A stretch of 33,308 nucleotides of DNA from an uncultured Clostridia bacterium (GTDB taxonomy: Bacteria > Bacillota > Clostridia > Lachnospirales > CAG-274), in contig CANROO010000007.1 of NCBI GenBank assembly GCA_947632235.1, forward strand, positions 1-33,308. Reading direction: 5' to 3'. The notes below the pieces were generated by a model. The model was not told the DNA's origin and searched no databases. It worked only from the letters and a program-made list of their open reading frames with translations. This document shows, one piece after another, positions 1 to 8,700 of this stretch. Position 1 is the first letter of the stretch; the number at the start of each line of letters is the position of its first letter. Both the position numbers and the translations under genes were made by a program.

Positions 1-29
1 CTCGCACTATCTAAAATCATATAAATGTT

Positions 30-356
30 CTATGCAAAAACAAACTGTATGAGAAGCATATAGCAGAGGGTTCCGCTGAGTATGGAAAGGAGCATATTAT
101 GCTTCCATTTATGAAGTACGGCAACGAGAGTTATGGCTATAATTTCGGGTATGCCGTGACTGCCCGAAAGAAGACTGACATTTCTGAGGCAATATATTAC
201 AAGCATTGCCATTACGGAATAAGGAAGCACCGTGCCCAGATAGAGTATAGGCCTTGGAGTGTGCTTTGAAAAGAGCACGAAGGGCAGAAGGCGCAGAAGC
301 ATAGTAACGCCTGCCATAACGGCTATGAGTATGAGAGAGTGTGTCGTATCAATCAT
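30..356 (-). CDS. azlD: AzlD-like branched-chain amino acid transport protein
   Basis: Small 108-aa hydrophobic protein with AzlD-like 'LLRLLPFVLFSKHTPRPILYLGTVLPYSVMAMLVIYCL'; overlaps the end of the AzlC-like gene. Confidence 0.88.
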   Translation of the reverse strand: MIDTTHSLILIAVMAGVTMLLRLLPFVLFSKHTPRPILYLGTVLPYSVMAMLVIYCLRNVSLLSGSHGIPEIIAITLVAVLHKWKHNMLLSILSGTLCYMLLIQFVFA

Positions 357-1050
357 TATGGACCGCCCTCCCCTCTATCCTGCCTTTTAGCACAAAAAGT
401 CCTACGCTTATGACAAGCATTGCCGGTATGAGAAATCTGTCCGCGCCGAATATCAAAAGGCATACTATCGAAACGGCAAGACCCCACAGCGCCGGGAGAT
501 GATCCTTGTTCTTTTCCCACTGCTCCACGAATATGCTCACAAAGAGCGCAGTCATCGAAAAGTCTATGCCTGCGGAATTAAATTCCACCGCTGAGCCTAT
601 AACAGCGCCTATAAAACCTCCCATTATCCAGTAGCTCTGATTCATGAGAGTGAGCAGAAAATTGAATACATTTCTGTCTGCGCCCTCGGGAAGCTCGGGG
701 TCCACGCATATGAGCGAATATGTTTCATCGGTAAGTCCGAAGGCGGCATACCACTTTTTCCAACCCATATCCTTGTATTTTTCTATCATGGATATGCCGT
801 AGAAAATATGTCTTGCATTGACCATAAGCGTCATAAGGGCCGCAGAAACAAAAGAGGCTCCGCTTGCAAGTATATCTACGCCGACATACTGCATTGCGCC
901 TGCGTACATGGTGATGCACATAAGTATTGCCCAACGATAGGAATAGCCCTTTGCGCTGAGGAGCACGCCGAAGCCCGTGCCGAGCACGATATAGCCTGCC
1001 ATAACGGGGAGCGAAGCCTTGAACGCCGCTTTTACTGTTGTTTTATTCAT
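349..1050 (-). CDS. azlC: AzlC-like branched-chain amino acid permease
   Basis: 'ASLPVMAGYIVLGTGFGVLL...MYAGAMQYVGVDIL...NARHIFYGISM...FGLTDETYSL' is typical of AzlC. Confidence 0.92.
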   Translation of the reverse strand: MNKTTVKAAFKASLPVMAGYIVLGTGFGVLLSAKGYSYRWAILMCITMYAGAMQYVGVDILASGASFVSAALMTLMVNARHIFYGISMIEKYKDMGWKKWYAAFGLTDETYSLICVDPELPEGADRNVFNFLLTLMNQSYWIMGGFIGAVIGSAVEFNSAGIDFSMTALFVSIFVEQWEKNKDHLPALWGLAVSIVCLLIFGADRFLIPAMLVISVGLFVLKGRIEGRAVHND

Positions 1051-1071
1051 ATGTTATTGCTCTCTTTCGTA

Positions 1072-2247
1072 TTATTTTATGACCTTGTCTACCTCTATGA
1101 CGGGATAATATTTATCATTCAAGGCTCTTACGGCATCTTCAGCCTTTTGTCTGATGTCGTCATCATCCTCTTCAAATCCGAAGGGAATTTCAAGGTCGAA
1201 AATTATATTTGTTCTGTCGGGTCCGTCCGTCATTCTGAAATCATGAAAGCCCAGCTCGGGGCTTATGGAATGCAGAGCGTCCTCAACCTGCTTTCTTATC
1301 CTGTTTATATTTTTGTTGTCTGTTTCAATGGGATCCATGTGTATGCTTATTTCGCAGTTATATTTATGCTTTATTCTCTCCTCCGCGCCGTCTATGGCAT
1401 CATGAGCCTCCATTATGTTCATATCCGCAGGTATCTCGGCATGAAGCGAAACAAGCAGTCTGCCCGGTCCGTAATCGTGTATGTGCATATCGTGTATACC
1501 GCGTATTCTCTTTTCCTTGAGCACCTCCTCCTCTATTGCCTTCACAAATTCGGGATCGGGCGCCTGACCGAGGAGAGGGCGCAGAGTGTCGGAAGCCGTA
1601 TCTATGCCTGCTTTGAACACAAACACCGCCACAACAAGACCTGCAAAGCCGTCTATATTGATATTGTAAAGACTGCCCATAAGTATGCTTATAAGCACGG
1701 CAAGAGTGACGATGCAGTCATTCCTGCTGTCGGCGGAGGTGGCAAGCAGAGCCGAAGAATTGATTTTGACGCCGAGCTTTTTATTGAAGCCTGCAAGCCA
1801 GAATTTAACGGCTATTGAAGCGATAAGTATGCATACGGAAACAGCCGAAAATTCGAGAGCCTCGGGGTGTATTATCTTGACTGCGGAGCTTTTGAAAAGC
1901 TCCAGAGCCATAAGCATGATCAAAAGAGATATTATAAAGCCGGATATATATTCATATCTGCCGTGTCCGTAGGGATGCTCGCTGTCGGCAGGCTTGTTGG
2001 CAAGCTTGAAGCCTATTATGGTTATTATTGAGGACGCTGCGTCCGAAAGATTGTTGAAGGCGTCCGCAACAACGGAAACGGAGGCAGTGAGGATGCCTGC
2101 CGCTATTTTTGACACGAAAAGAAGGAGGTTGCAGAGTATGCCTACGCCTCCGCTCAACGCGCCGTAGGCATGTCTGACCTCGGGTCTTGATATATCTTCG
2201 TCTTTGCCTATAAACAGCTTCAGTAACAATGCTGTCATTTTATACAT
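1072..2247 (-). CDS. Cation diffusion facilitator (CDF) family transporter
   Basis: 'SVVADAFNNLSDAASSIITIIGFKLANKPADSEHPYGHGRYEYI' CDF signature and a C-terminal cytoplasmic domain. Confidence 0.93.
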   Translation of the reverse strand: MYKMTALLLKLFIGKDEDISRPEVRHAYGALSGGVGILCNLLLFVSKIAAGILTASVSVVADAFNNLSDAASSIITIIGFKLANKPADSEHPYGHGRYEYISGFIISLLIMLMALELFKSSAVKIIHPEALEFSAVSVCILIASIAVKFWLAGFNKKLGVKINSSALLATSADSRNDCIVTLAVLISILMGSLYNINIDGFAGLVVAVFVFKAGIDTASDTLRPLLGQAPDPEFVKAIEEEVLKEKRIRGIHDMHIHDYGPGRLLVSLHAEIPADMNIMEAHDAIDGAEERIKHKYNCEISIHMDPIETDNKNINRIRKQVEDALHSISPELGFHDFRMTDGPDRTNIIFDLEIPFGFEEDDDDIRQKAEDAVRALNDKYYPVIEVDKVIK

Positions 2248-2431
2248 TTCCTTTCCTTATATACCTGCAAGCTATATATTAACACATATATAGGCAGTTA
2301 GAAAAGAGTAACTTTTATTTGATAGAATCGCTTTGACTTCATTATACTATTTTATGCAATAATCAAATTCATATTGAAAAAAAAATATATTTATGTTAAT
2401 ATTAATATATAATGAATGAAGGAGGTATTTT

Positions 2432-3565
2432 ATGGACATTCTGGATAAGTATATCGACCAACTGCTTGAAAAAAGCACACCTCAGGCTCCTATATGGAAC
2501 ATTGAGAAGATCAAGAGCGGAAAGCCCTCTACATGGAACTACATCGATGGCTGTATGATAAAAGCCATTCTTGACCTCTATGCAATAAAGGGCGACGAAA
2601 AATTCCTTAAATTTGCCGATGATTTTATAGATTATTTCGTTCAGGAGGACGGAAGCATAAAGTCATACGACCCCAAGGAATACAACATTGACAACGTAAA
2701 CGCAGGAAAGACATTATTTGAGCTCTACAAGCTGACGGGCAAGGAAAAGTACAAGAAAGCCATAGAGACGATATATTCGCAGGTGCAGTCTCAGCCGAGA
2801 ACGGAGGAAGGCAACTTCTGGCACAAGATGATATATCCCAATCAGGTATGGCTTGACGGTATGTATATGGGACAGCCTTTCTATATGCAATATGAGGTGG
2901 AATACAACAACTGCAAGAACTGCAGAGACAGCTATGAGCAGTTCCTCAATGTATACAAGAACTTGAGAGACCCCAAGACGGGACTTTACTACCACGGCTA
3001 CGACTGCTCAAGAAAGGCTTTCTGGTGCGACAAGGTAACGGGACTTTCAAGAAACTTCTGGCTGAGGGCTCTGGGCTGGTACGCTATGGCTCTTATAGAC
3101 ACGATTTCCGTTATGCCCGAAAATATGCAGGCTGAGAAGGATAAGCTCTCGGAGATATATAAGGAGCTTATAGACTCTATGCTCAAGTATCAGAGCGAAA
3201 ACGGTATGTGGTATCAGGTGGTAAATCTCGGCGGAATACCCGGCAACTACCTTGAGACAAGCGGTAGCTCTATTTTTGCTTACGCAATAATGAAGAGCGT
3301 AAGAATGGGCATACTTGACGAAAGCTACTTCAAGTACGGCGAAAAGGCGTTCAACGGCGTATGCGAGAAATATCTTTCCGAAAAGGACGGAGAGCTCCAG
3401 CTTGACGGCATATGTCTTGTGGCAGGCTTGGGACCCGAGGACAACACAAGGCGCGACGGCACATTCGGCTACTATATGTCGGAGCCCGTTGTGTCAAACG
3501 ATGCAAAGGGTGTCGGTCCTCTCGTGCTCGCTTACATAGAGATATTGTATAAGGAAAAGGGATAA
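2432..3565 (+). CDS. GH105 family glycoside hydrolase (unsaturated rhamnogalacturonyl hydrolase, YteR/YesR-like)
   Basis: 'WLDGMYMGQPFYMQYE', 'LSRNFWLRALGWYAMALIDTI', 'NYLETSGSSIFAYAIMKSVRMG' match GH105; RBS AAGGAGG upstream of the ATG. Confidence 0.9.
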   Translation: MDILDKYIDQLLEKSTPQAPIWNIEKIKSGKPSTWNYIDGCMIKAILDLYAIKGDEKFLKFADDFIDYFVQEDGSIKSYDPKEYNIDNVNAGKTLFELYKLTGKEKYKKAIETIYSQVQSQPRTEEGNFWHKMIYPNQVWLDGMYMGQPFYMQYEVEYNNCKNCRDSYEQFLNVYKNLRDPKTGLYYHGYDCSRKAFWCDKVTGLSRNFWLRALGWYAMALIDTISVMPENMQAEKDKLSEIYKELIDSMLKYQSENGMWYQVVNLGGIPGNYLETSGSSIFAYAIMKSVRMGILDESYFKYGEKAFNGVCEKYLSEKDGELQLDGICLVAGLGPEDNTRRDGTFGYYMSEPVVSNDAKGVGPLVLAYIEILYKEKG

Positions 3566-3572
3566 GATTATG

Positions 3573-3602
3573 AAAGGACGGCGTGTGAGCCGTCCTTTTT
3601 TG
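3573..3602 (+). terminator. Rho-independent terminator after GH105
   Basis: aaaggacggc-gtgtga-gccgtccttttttt hairpin plus T-tract. Confidence 0.85.
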
Positions 3603-3631
3603 CTGTATAGAAGTATTTAAAAGCAAAAGAC

Positions 3632-3650
3632 GGGCGAGCAATGCTCGCCC
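3632..3650. repeat. GC-rich palindrome GGGCGAGCAATGCTCGCCC
   Basis: Near-perfect 19-bp inverted repeat between two convergent genes, with no T-tract on the plus strand. Confidence 0.5.
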
Positions 3651-3665
3651 CTATAATTAATAAGC

Positions 3666-4118
3666 TTACATAGTGGTTTGAGGGGGATATTTACTGCGAT
3701 GTTTTTTGACTGCCTTGCAGGCTATGTACATAACGACAAGTCCGACGCATATACCGAAAAAGTCTATCCAAACATCAATTACGGAGCTTGAGCGGTCTGC
3801 GCTGAAATTCTGTATGGTTTCGTCCGCCACTGCCACCATAAGCCCGGCAAGAGGCGCGTATGCCATATGCTTGGCATAGAGTATGCAGTCCGATACAAGC
3901 AGACAGGAAAGGCATAAAAATTCCGTAAAATGCGCCAGCTTCCTCACAAAATGCTCGCTTAAGCCTCCTATACCCAGCGCCGAAAGTATATTGTTTATCA
4001 TTTCCTTTACAGTCTCGCTGAAGGCAGAGGATTCTGTGCCCGTTGCAATGGAATTGTTCCATATAAAGGCTATACAAAGTATTGTGAGTATAACGAACAA
4101 AAATCTGTATTTTTTCAT
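3666..4118 (-). CDS. VanZ-like family membrane protein
   Basis: 'WNNSIATGTESSAFSE...LSEHFVRKLAHFTEFLCLSCLL...DETIQNFSADRSSSVIDVWIDFFGICVG' is a VanZ pattern; start reassigned to MKKYRF at 4118 because the track ORF runs back into the upstream gene. Confidence 0.85.
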   Translation of the reverse strand: MKKYRFLFVILTILCIAFIWNNSIATGTESSAFSETVKEMINNILSALGIGGLSEHFVRKLAHFTEFLCLSCLLVSDCILYAKHMAYAPLAGLMVAVADETIQNFSADRSSSVIDVWIDFFGICVGLVVMYIACKAVKKHRSKYPPQTTM

Positions 4119-4122
4119 GATA

Positions 4123-4860
4123 TCACTTCTTTTTGTTGAAAAGGCTGAGATAATAGGATTTTTTGAGTGCCTTTTCACTTTCATAGGAGCTTTTCATTGT
4201 GGAAACAATGCTTGTGTCGGCACCTATGGCGTTGAGCTTGCCCTTCATCTCGCCAAGAAGGCTGTCCACCTGCGAATCCGCCTCATTTTCAAGAGAGGCT
4301 GCCCTGCCGAGGTATTTTGACATAAGAGCGCCTGTTCCCATGCCGTTTTTATGGTCGGCCTTCGCCTGGTCTATAAGGTTGCCTATCTGTCCGAGATAGT
4401 TGGCTTTAAGCGCATAGAGCTTGACGGTGTATTCGCTGACAATGGCTGAAGCCTGAGCCTGCTTTGACTGCGCCGGGCTGCTGCCCGAATTGCCCGAAGG
4501 CTGAGAGGATGCTCCCGCCTGAGGCGACATGCCCTGCCCGTCCAAGGACTGAGCCGGAATATTGCTCTCCGCCATGATATTTGCCATGGCCTCGTCAACT
4601 GTCATATCGCCCTTTCTTATGGCTTCCTCCTCCTCGAGAGTAAAATCTCTGAGACCGCTTATATTGTAGTTTTCAAGCTCCTGCTCCACTTCTTTTTTGT
4701 TGTCTGTTATCTGCTGTTGTATTTCCTCGTCCGAACTGCTTGCGCCCGTAATGACAGCCGAGATGTTGTTTCTCTGCGTGAACAGTACAATTGCTATTAT
4801 TGCTATGATAATGATAACAACAAGACAGCCGATGCCAAGGCATCCTTTTCCTTTTTTCAT
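4123..4860 (-). CDS. Hypothetical membrane-anchored protein with one N-terminal TM helix and a charged/Q-S-rich extracellular part
   Basis: 'MKKGKGCLGIGCLVVIIIIAIIAIVLF' then polar low-complexity sequence; RBS GGAGG before ATG at 4860. Confidence 0.7.
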   Translation of the reverse strand: MKKGKGCLGIGCLVVIIIIAIIAIVLFTQRNNISAVITGASSSDEEIQQQITDNKKEVEQELENYNISGLRDFTLEEEEAIRKGDMTVDEAMANIMAESNIPAQSLDGQGMSPQAGASSQPSGNSGSSPAQSKQAQASAIVSEYTVKLYALKANYLGQIGNLIDQAKADHKNGMGTGALMSKYLGRAASLENEADSQVDSLLGEMKGKLNAIGADTSIVSTMKSSYESEKALKKSYYLSLFNKKK

Positions 4861-4871
4861 AAAAACCTCCG

Positions 4872-5576
4872 TCAATCTATTCCTAATATTTCCCTGCTTC
4901 GCTTTTCGATGTCGTCAAGCACTCTTGCGCCGAGCTTTTTATTTATTATTTCAGCCGCCTTGCCGAGCGTCTGAGGTCTTGAGTCGGTGTTGTGCATATC
5001 CGAGCCCAGAAGCCTGACGGTGCCGTCCGAAAGCCATTTAAGCGCCTTGCCCTTTGTGAACATACTGAGAAGATGCTCGCCGTTCATCTGGGCGACCACA
5101 CGCATGGACAAAAGCCTTTCGATATTGTCCGTGCCCTTCTGAAAGCCCGTGAAGCGCTCCAGATGCGCGATAACGGGAATAAGCTTGCGGTTGTATATTA
5201 TATTCTCCACCTCTTGGAAAACCCTCGAATTCCATTTGTTGAAGGGCATTTCAAGAAGAATATATTTTGTATTGTTTATTGAAAGGCGCTCTATGCCCTC
5301 GTAATCGCTTATGCCGTTGAAATAATACACCTCGGCGCCGTAATATATATCGGGGATATTTTCCTGTCCCTCAAGAGCCCTTTCGAGCTTATCTACGGCG
5401 TGAGCGCGTCTTTCGAGAAAGCTGTGTACGGAGTCGCCTTTTATGTAAAAATGAGATGTGGAAAGCACTGCAGTCACACCCTGAGCCGAGCTTTCCTTAA
5501 GCATTTCCACTGACATTTCGGGGCTTTTGCTGCCGTCGTCCATGTTGGGAAGAATATGAGAATGCATATCTATCAT
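4872..5576 (-). CDS. PHP-domain tyrosine-protein phosphatase (CpsB/YwqE family)
   Basis: 'MIDMHSHILPNMDDGSKSPEMSVEMLKESSAQGV', 'VIAHLERF', 'LLGSDMHNTDSRP'; start reassigned to 5576 with RBS AGGGGGG. Confidence 0.88.
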   Translation of the reverse strand: MIDMHSHILPNMDDGSKSPEMSVEMLKESSAQGVTAVLSTSHFYIKGDSVHSFLERRAHAVDKLERALEGQENIPDIYYGAEVYYFNGISDYEGIERLSINNTKYILLEMPFNKWNSRVFQEVENIIYNRKLIPVIAHLERFTGFQKGTDNIERLLSMRVVAQMNGEHLLSMFTKGKALKWLSDGTVRLLGSDMHNTDSRPQTLGKAAEIINKKLGARVLDDIEKRSREILGID

Positions 5577-5665
5577 AGAACTGCCCCCCTGCTGAAACTT
5601 TTGGGTATAAACCGATAGAATAATTATATAAAAATAAAAATGTTTTGTCAATAAATTTGGAAATT

Positions 5666-5700
5666 AAAAAAGGCAATACACGAGGATATTGCCTTTTTTT
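5666..5700. terminator. Bidirectional terminator between the giant surface-protein gene and the PHP phosphatase gene
   Basis: aaaaaaggcaata-cacgagga-tattgccttttttt inverted repeat with A/T tracts. Confidence 0.8.
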
Positions 5701-5717
5701 AATGAAATCTTAATATA

Positions 5718-8700
5718 TTACTTTGCGGAATATACAGCAGTCTTGGTGTCTGCGTCCCAGTCTACTTGCACTCCCAGAGCATTGCCTAAAGCCCTGAAGG
5801 GAACGAACATTCTGCCGTCCGTTATTTCAGCCTTAACACCGTTGTCCATGGTCTGCTGTTTGCCGTTTACGGTCATTACATTGTTGCCTGCGGTGAATTG
5901 TATGGTTCCGCCGAAACTTATTGTTGCCGTCTTAGTGATTGCATCCCATGTTACAGACTTGCTGTTGTCGGCATCCGATACATCGCCGCCCGCTATTGCA
6001 AGAGCCACAAAACGGAGAGGAACGAGGGTCGAATTTGAAGCTGTCTGTATGTAGGGAGCCGCATCGACAGTATATTCCTTGTTGCCTATAACTACGGAGC
6101 TATTGCCTATAGTTACCTTTACAACATTTGAAAGAGCGGGCGCTGCGGTAGTCGCCTCTGTCTTGGGCTCGGACTTAGAAGCTGACTTTGAGGTTGTTGC
6201 TTCCGTAGTTGCCTCGGTCGTTGTGGTCTTATTTGATGACGATGATGAACCTCCTCCGCCGCCCGAAGGACCTCTTCCGCCTGTAGGATCCTTCTTTGTG
6301 GTGGTCTCCGTGCCTGTTTCGGTTACAACTGCCTTGGTTGTGGTCTCGGTGGACTTGTCTGTTACAGTCGTTGTAGTGGGCTGTGTAATAGGAGCCTTGG
6401 TAGTGGTCTGGGTTGATGTTACGGTCGTTGTTGTCGCCTGAGTTGATGTCTCGGTCACTGTGGTTGTTGTAGATGAACCATCTTTTTCAAACACAGCATT
6501 TAATATTCCACCTTCATCAGCTTTTGTTTTGTATATTGGTATTGAGCTGATTTTTTTGTCATTTACATACCAACCTACAAAATGGTATCCTGAATCAGGT
6601 ACAGCTCTAAATTCCACAAAATCCGATGAATCATATACACCTGTACCTGTTGCATTTCCACCGTTTGATGAATTAACTAAAATAAAGGTTCTGTTATAAT
6701 TATACTCATCTGCTGACACAATATATTTTTTTTCATCTTTTCCGTGTGGAATCGCATGAAATGACATATTGTTATATAAGTCATCTTTGGGAATAATTGC
6801 ATAAAATACATTGCCATTTCTTATAGCTTTACTTTCTTTTTTAATACCATTTTTATCCTCATATACAACAGTCAAATCATCAATTATATCTTGTACATAT
6901 TCATATACTTCATATGCAACAACATAATCGTTTTCTGTTGTCAAAGTTCCTGCATTAATAAGACTTGCTACACTATCAATATCTTCCACATTATAATTTA
7001 TTATAGCAGCATCAGATAAATTTCCGCTTGAATCTTCAACTGTAAGAACCGCAACATGGTCTCCTACTCCTACAAAATCATCAAACTCAAATTCACCTGT
7101 TGAAGGATCATAGCAATCTAAATATAAATTTCTTTCTTCTCCATCAACTAAAAGCTTTATATTGTATACTGATATAGAGCTAAAATCAGAATTAAATGTT
7201 GCATTAAATCTACCAAATATTGAATTAATAGGGGTATATTTAAAGTCTTTTATTGTTGGCTTTGTTGTATCTAAACAAAGCATATATTCTCCGCTCTTAG
7301 TAATTGTTGCGCTTACAGTTTTATTTGTTAAATCAACATTACTTTCAAGCTTATTGTAAAGGCCTTCTGTATTATCCCACTTATAAATTGCAACATTGCT
7401 TATTTGTGAATCTGTAAGTTTTGAAATATCTACTTCTGCATATGATAACTCAAGCTTCATAGGCGTATCTTCAAAATCTTCAATGTAGTTTCCATTTTCA
7501 TCACTAACATTTACAATAAATGTATCTCCAAAAGATTTTGCCACACCAATATTGTCTTCTTCCTGAAGTTGATCTGCTCTAAGGATATTATACACCGGTT
7601 TGGATATAATAACATCATTGCTGACTGTCGCAATATCATCATCTTTAACTCTTGAAATGGTTACTTTTCGATTTTTATTGTCAGTTTCAACAGGTGTTAT
7701 TTTAGCCATACCTAATATTGAAGCGCCTATATTTGCTCCTGCTTCAACAACATTGTCAACAACATCCGTTACATAGTCTTTTAAAATATCTTCAATGGGA
7801 TCAAGGAATGAAAGTAGATTATAATTTTTTGCCCATGAGTAATCATCATAGACGCCTGTTTCTTTTATACCATTTTTATTGAATACACCTTCACCTGTTG
7901 TATATGAACTGGAAACAGCTCCAGAAATATTTGCGTCTAAGCCTACTGTTACACCTGCACCAATGCCAATAGATAAGGGTAATGATATTGTTTTTGTATT
8001 GCTTTCATTGTCCTTATAATTTGAATAATCGTTATATTCACCCAGAATATTCAATAAATTTTCCATGTTGTTTTCGCTTATGGTCACACCATCTTTATCA
8101 ACATATTTTTTAATATCGGCATTTTCTGCAACAAGCTTATCAAACAAACTTCCTGATACTTCAGCTTCAAAACTGTTTCTTGTAATATCTGTATTGCCAA
8201 ATAGCTGTACAGGATTTTCAGAAACAGGATATTCTACACTATAGTTAATTTTTTCTGCTTTATCTTTGGTGTCATAATCAACTTTAAATTGTTTAGTTGT
8301 ATCATAATCAACCGTCTTAATTTTTCCTATTGAAGTGCTTATTTTTGTAGAATTTTTATTTTTAGCCGCAAAACCAAGTTTGAAAAAGTCTGCTGCTTCG
8401 GTAAAGGTCTCTTCCAAAGTTCTGCTGGAAGACTTGTCACCCTTTTTGCTTTCAGTAAAACTTGTAACGGTTTCGCTTTTATTTCCCGAGAATGTACCTT
8501 TCAAATTGCCATAAGATACATTAACGCTAGCACCGCCTTGCGAAAATGAAACAGCAATTCCGTCTTTAGTTGTAATATTATCTTTAATATTTTTTGTTTC
8601 AACCAAATCCATTAATTTATTATTTATCTTGGTTAAAACTTTTGATTTTAAACCTGTACCCGTTGAAAGAAATACATCAAAAACAGTAAGAGCCGCATAT

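Noticed and set aside
808-1818. 336-aa plus-strand ORF across azlC and the CDF transporter
   Set aside because: Antisense to two clear conserved genes, spans their boundary, low-plausibility protein.
6079-6441. Val/Ser-rich plus-strand ORF (VVVASVV...)
   Set aside because: Reverse complement of the Thr-rich linker of the giant protein; low-complexity artefact.
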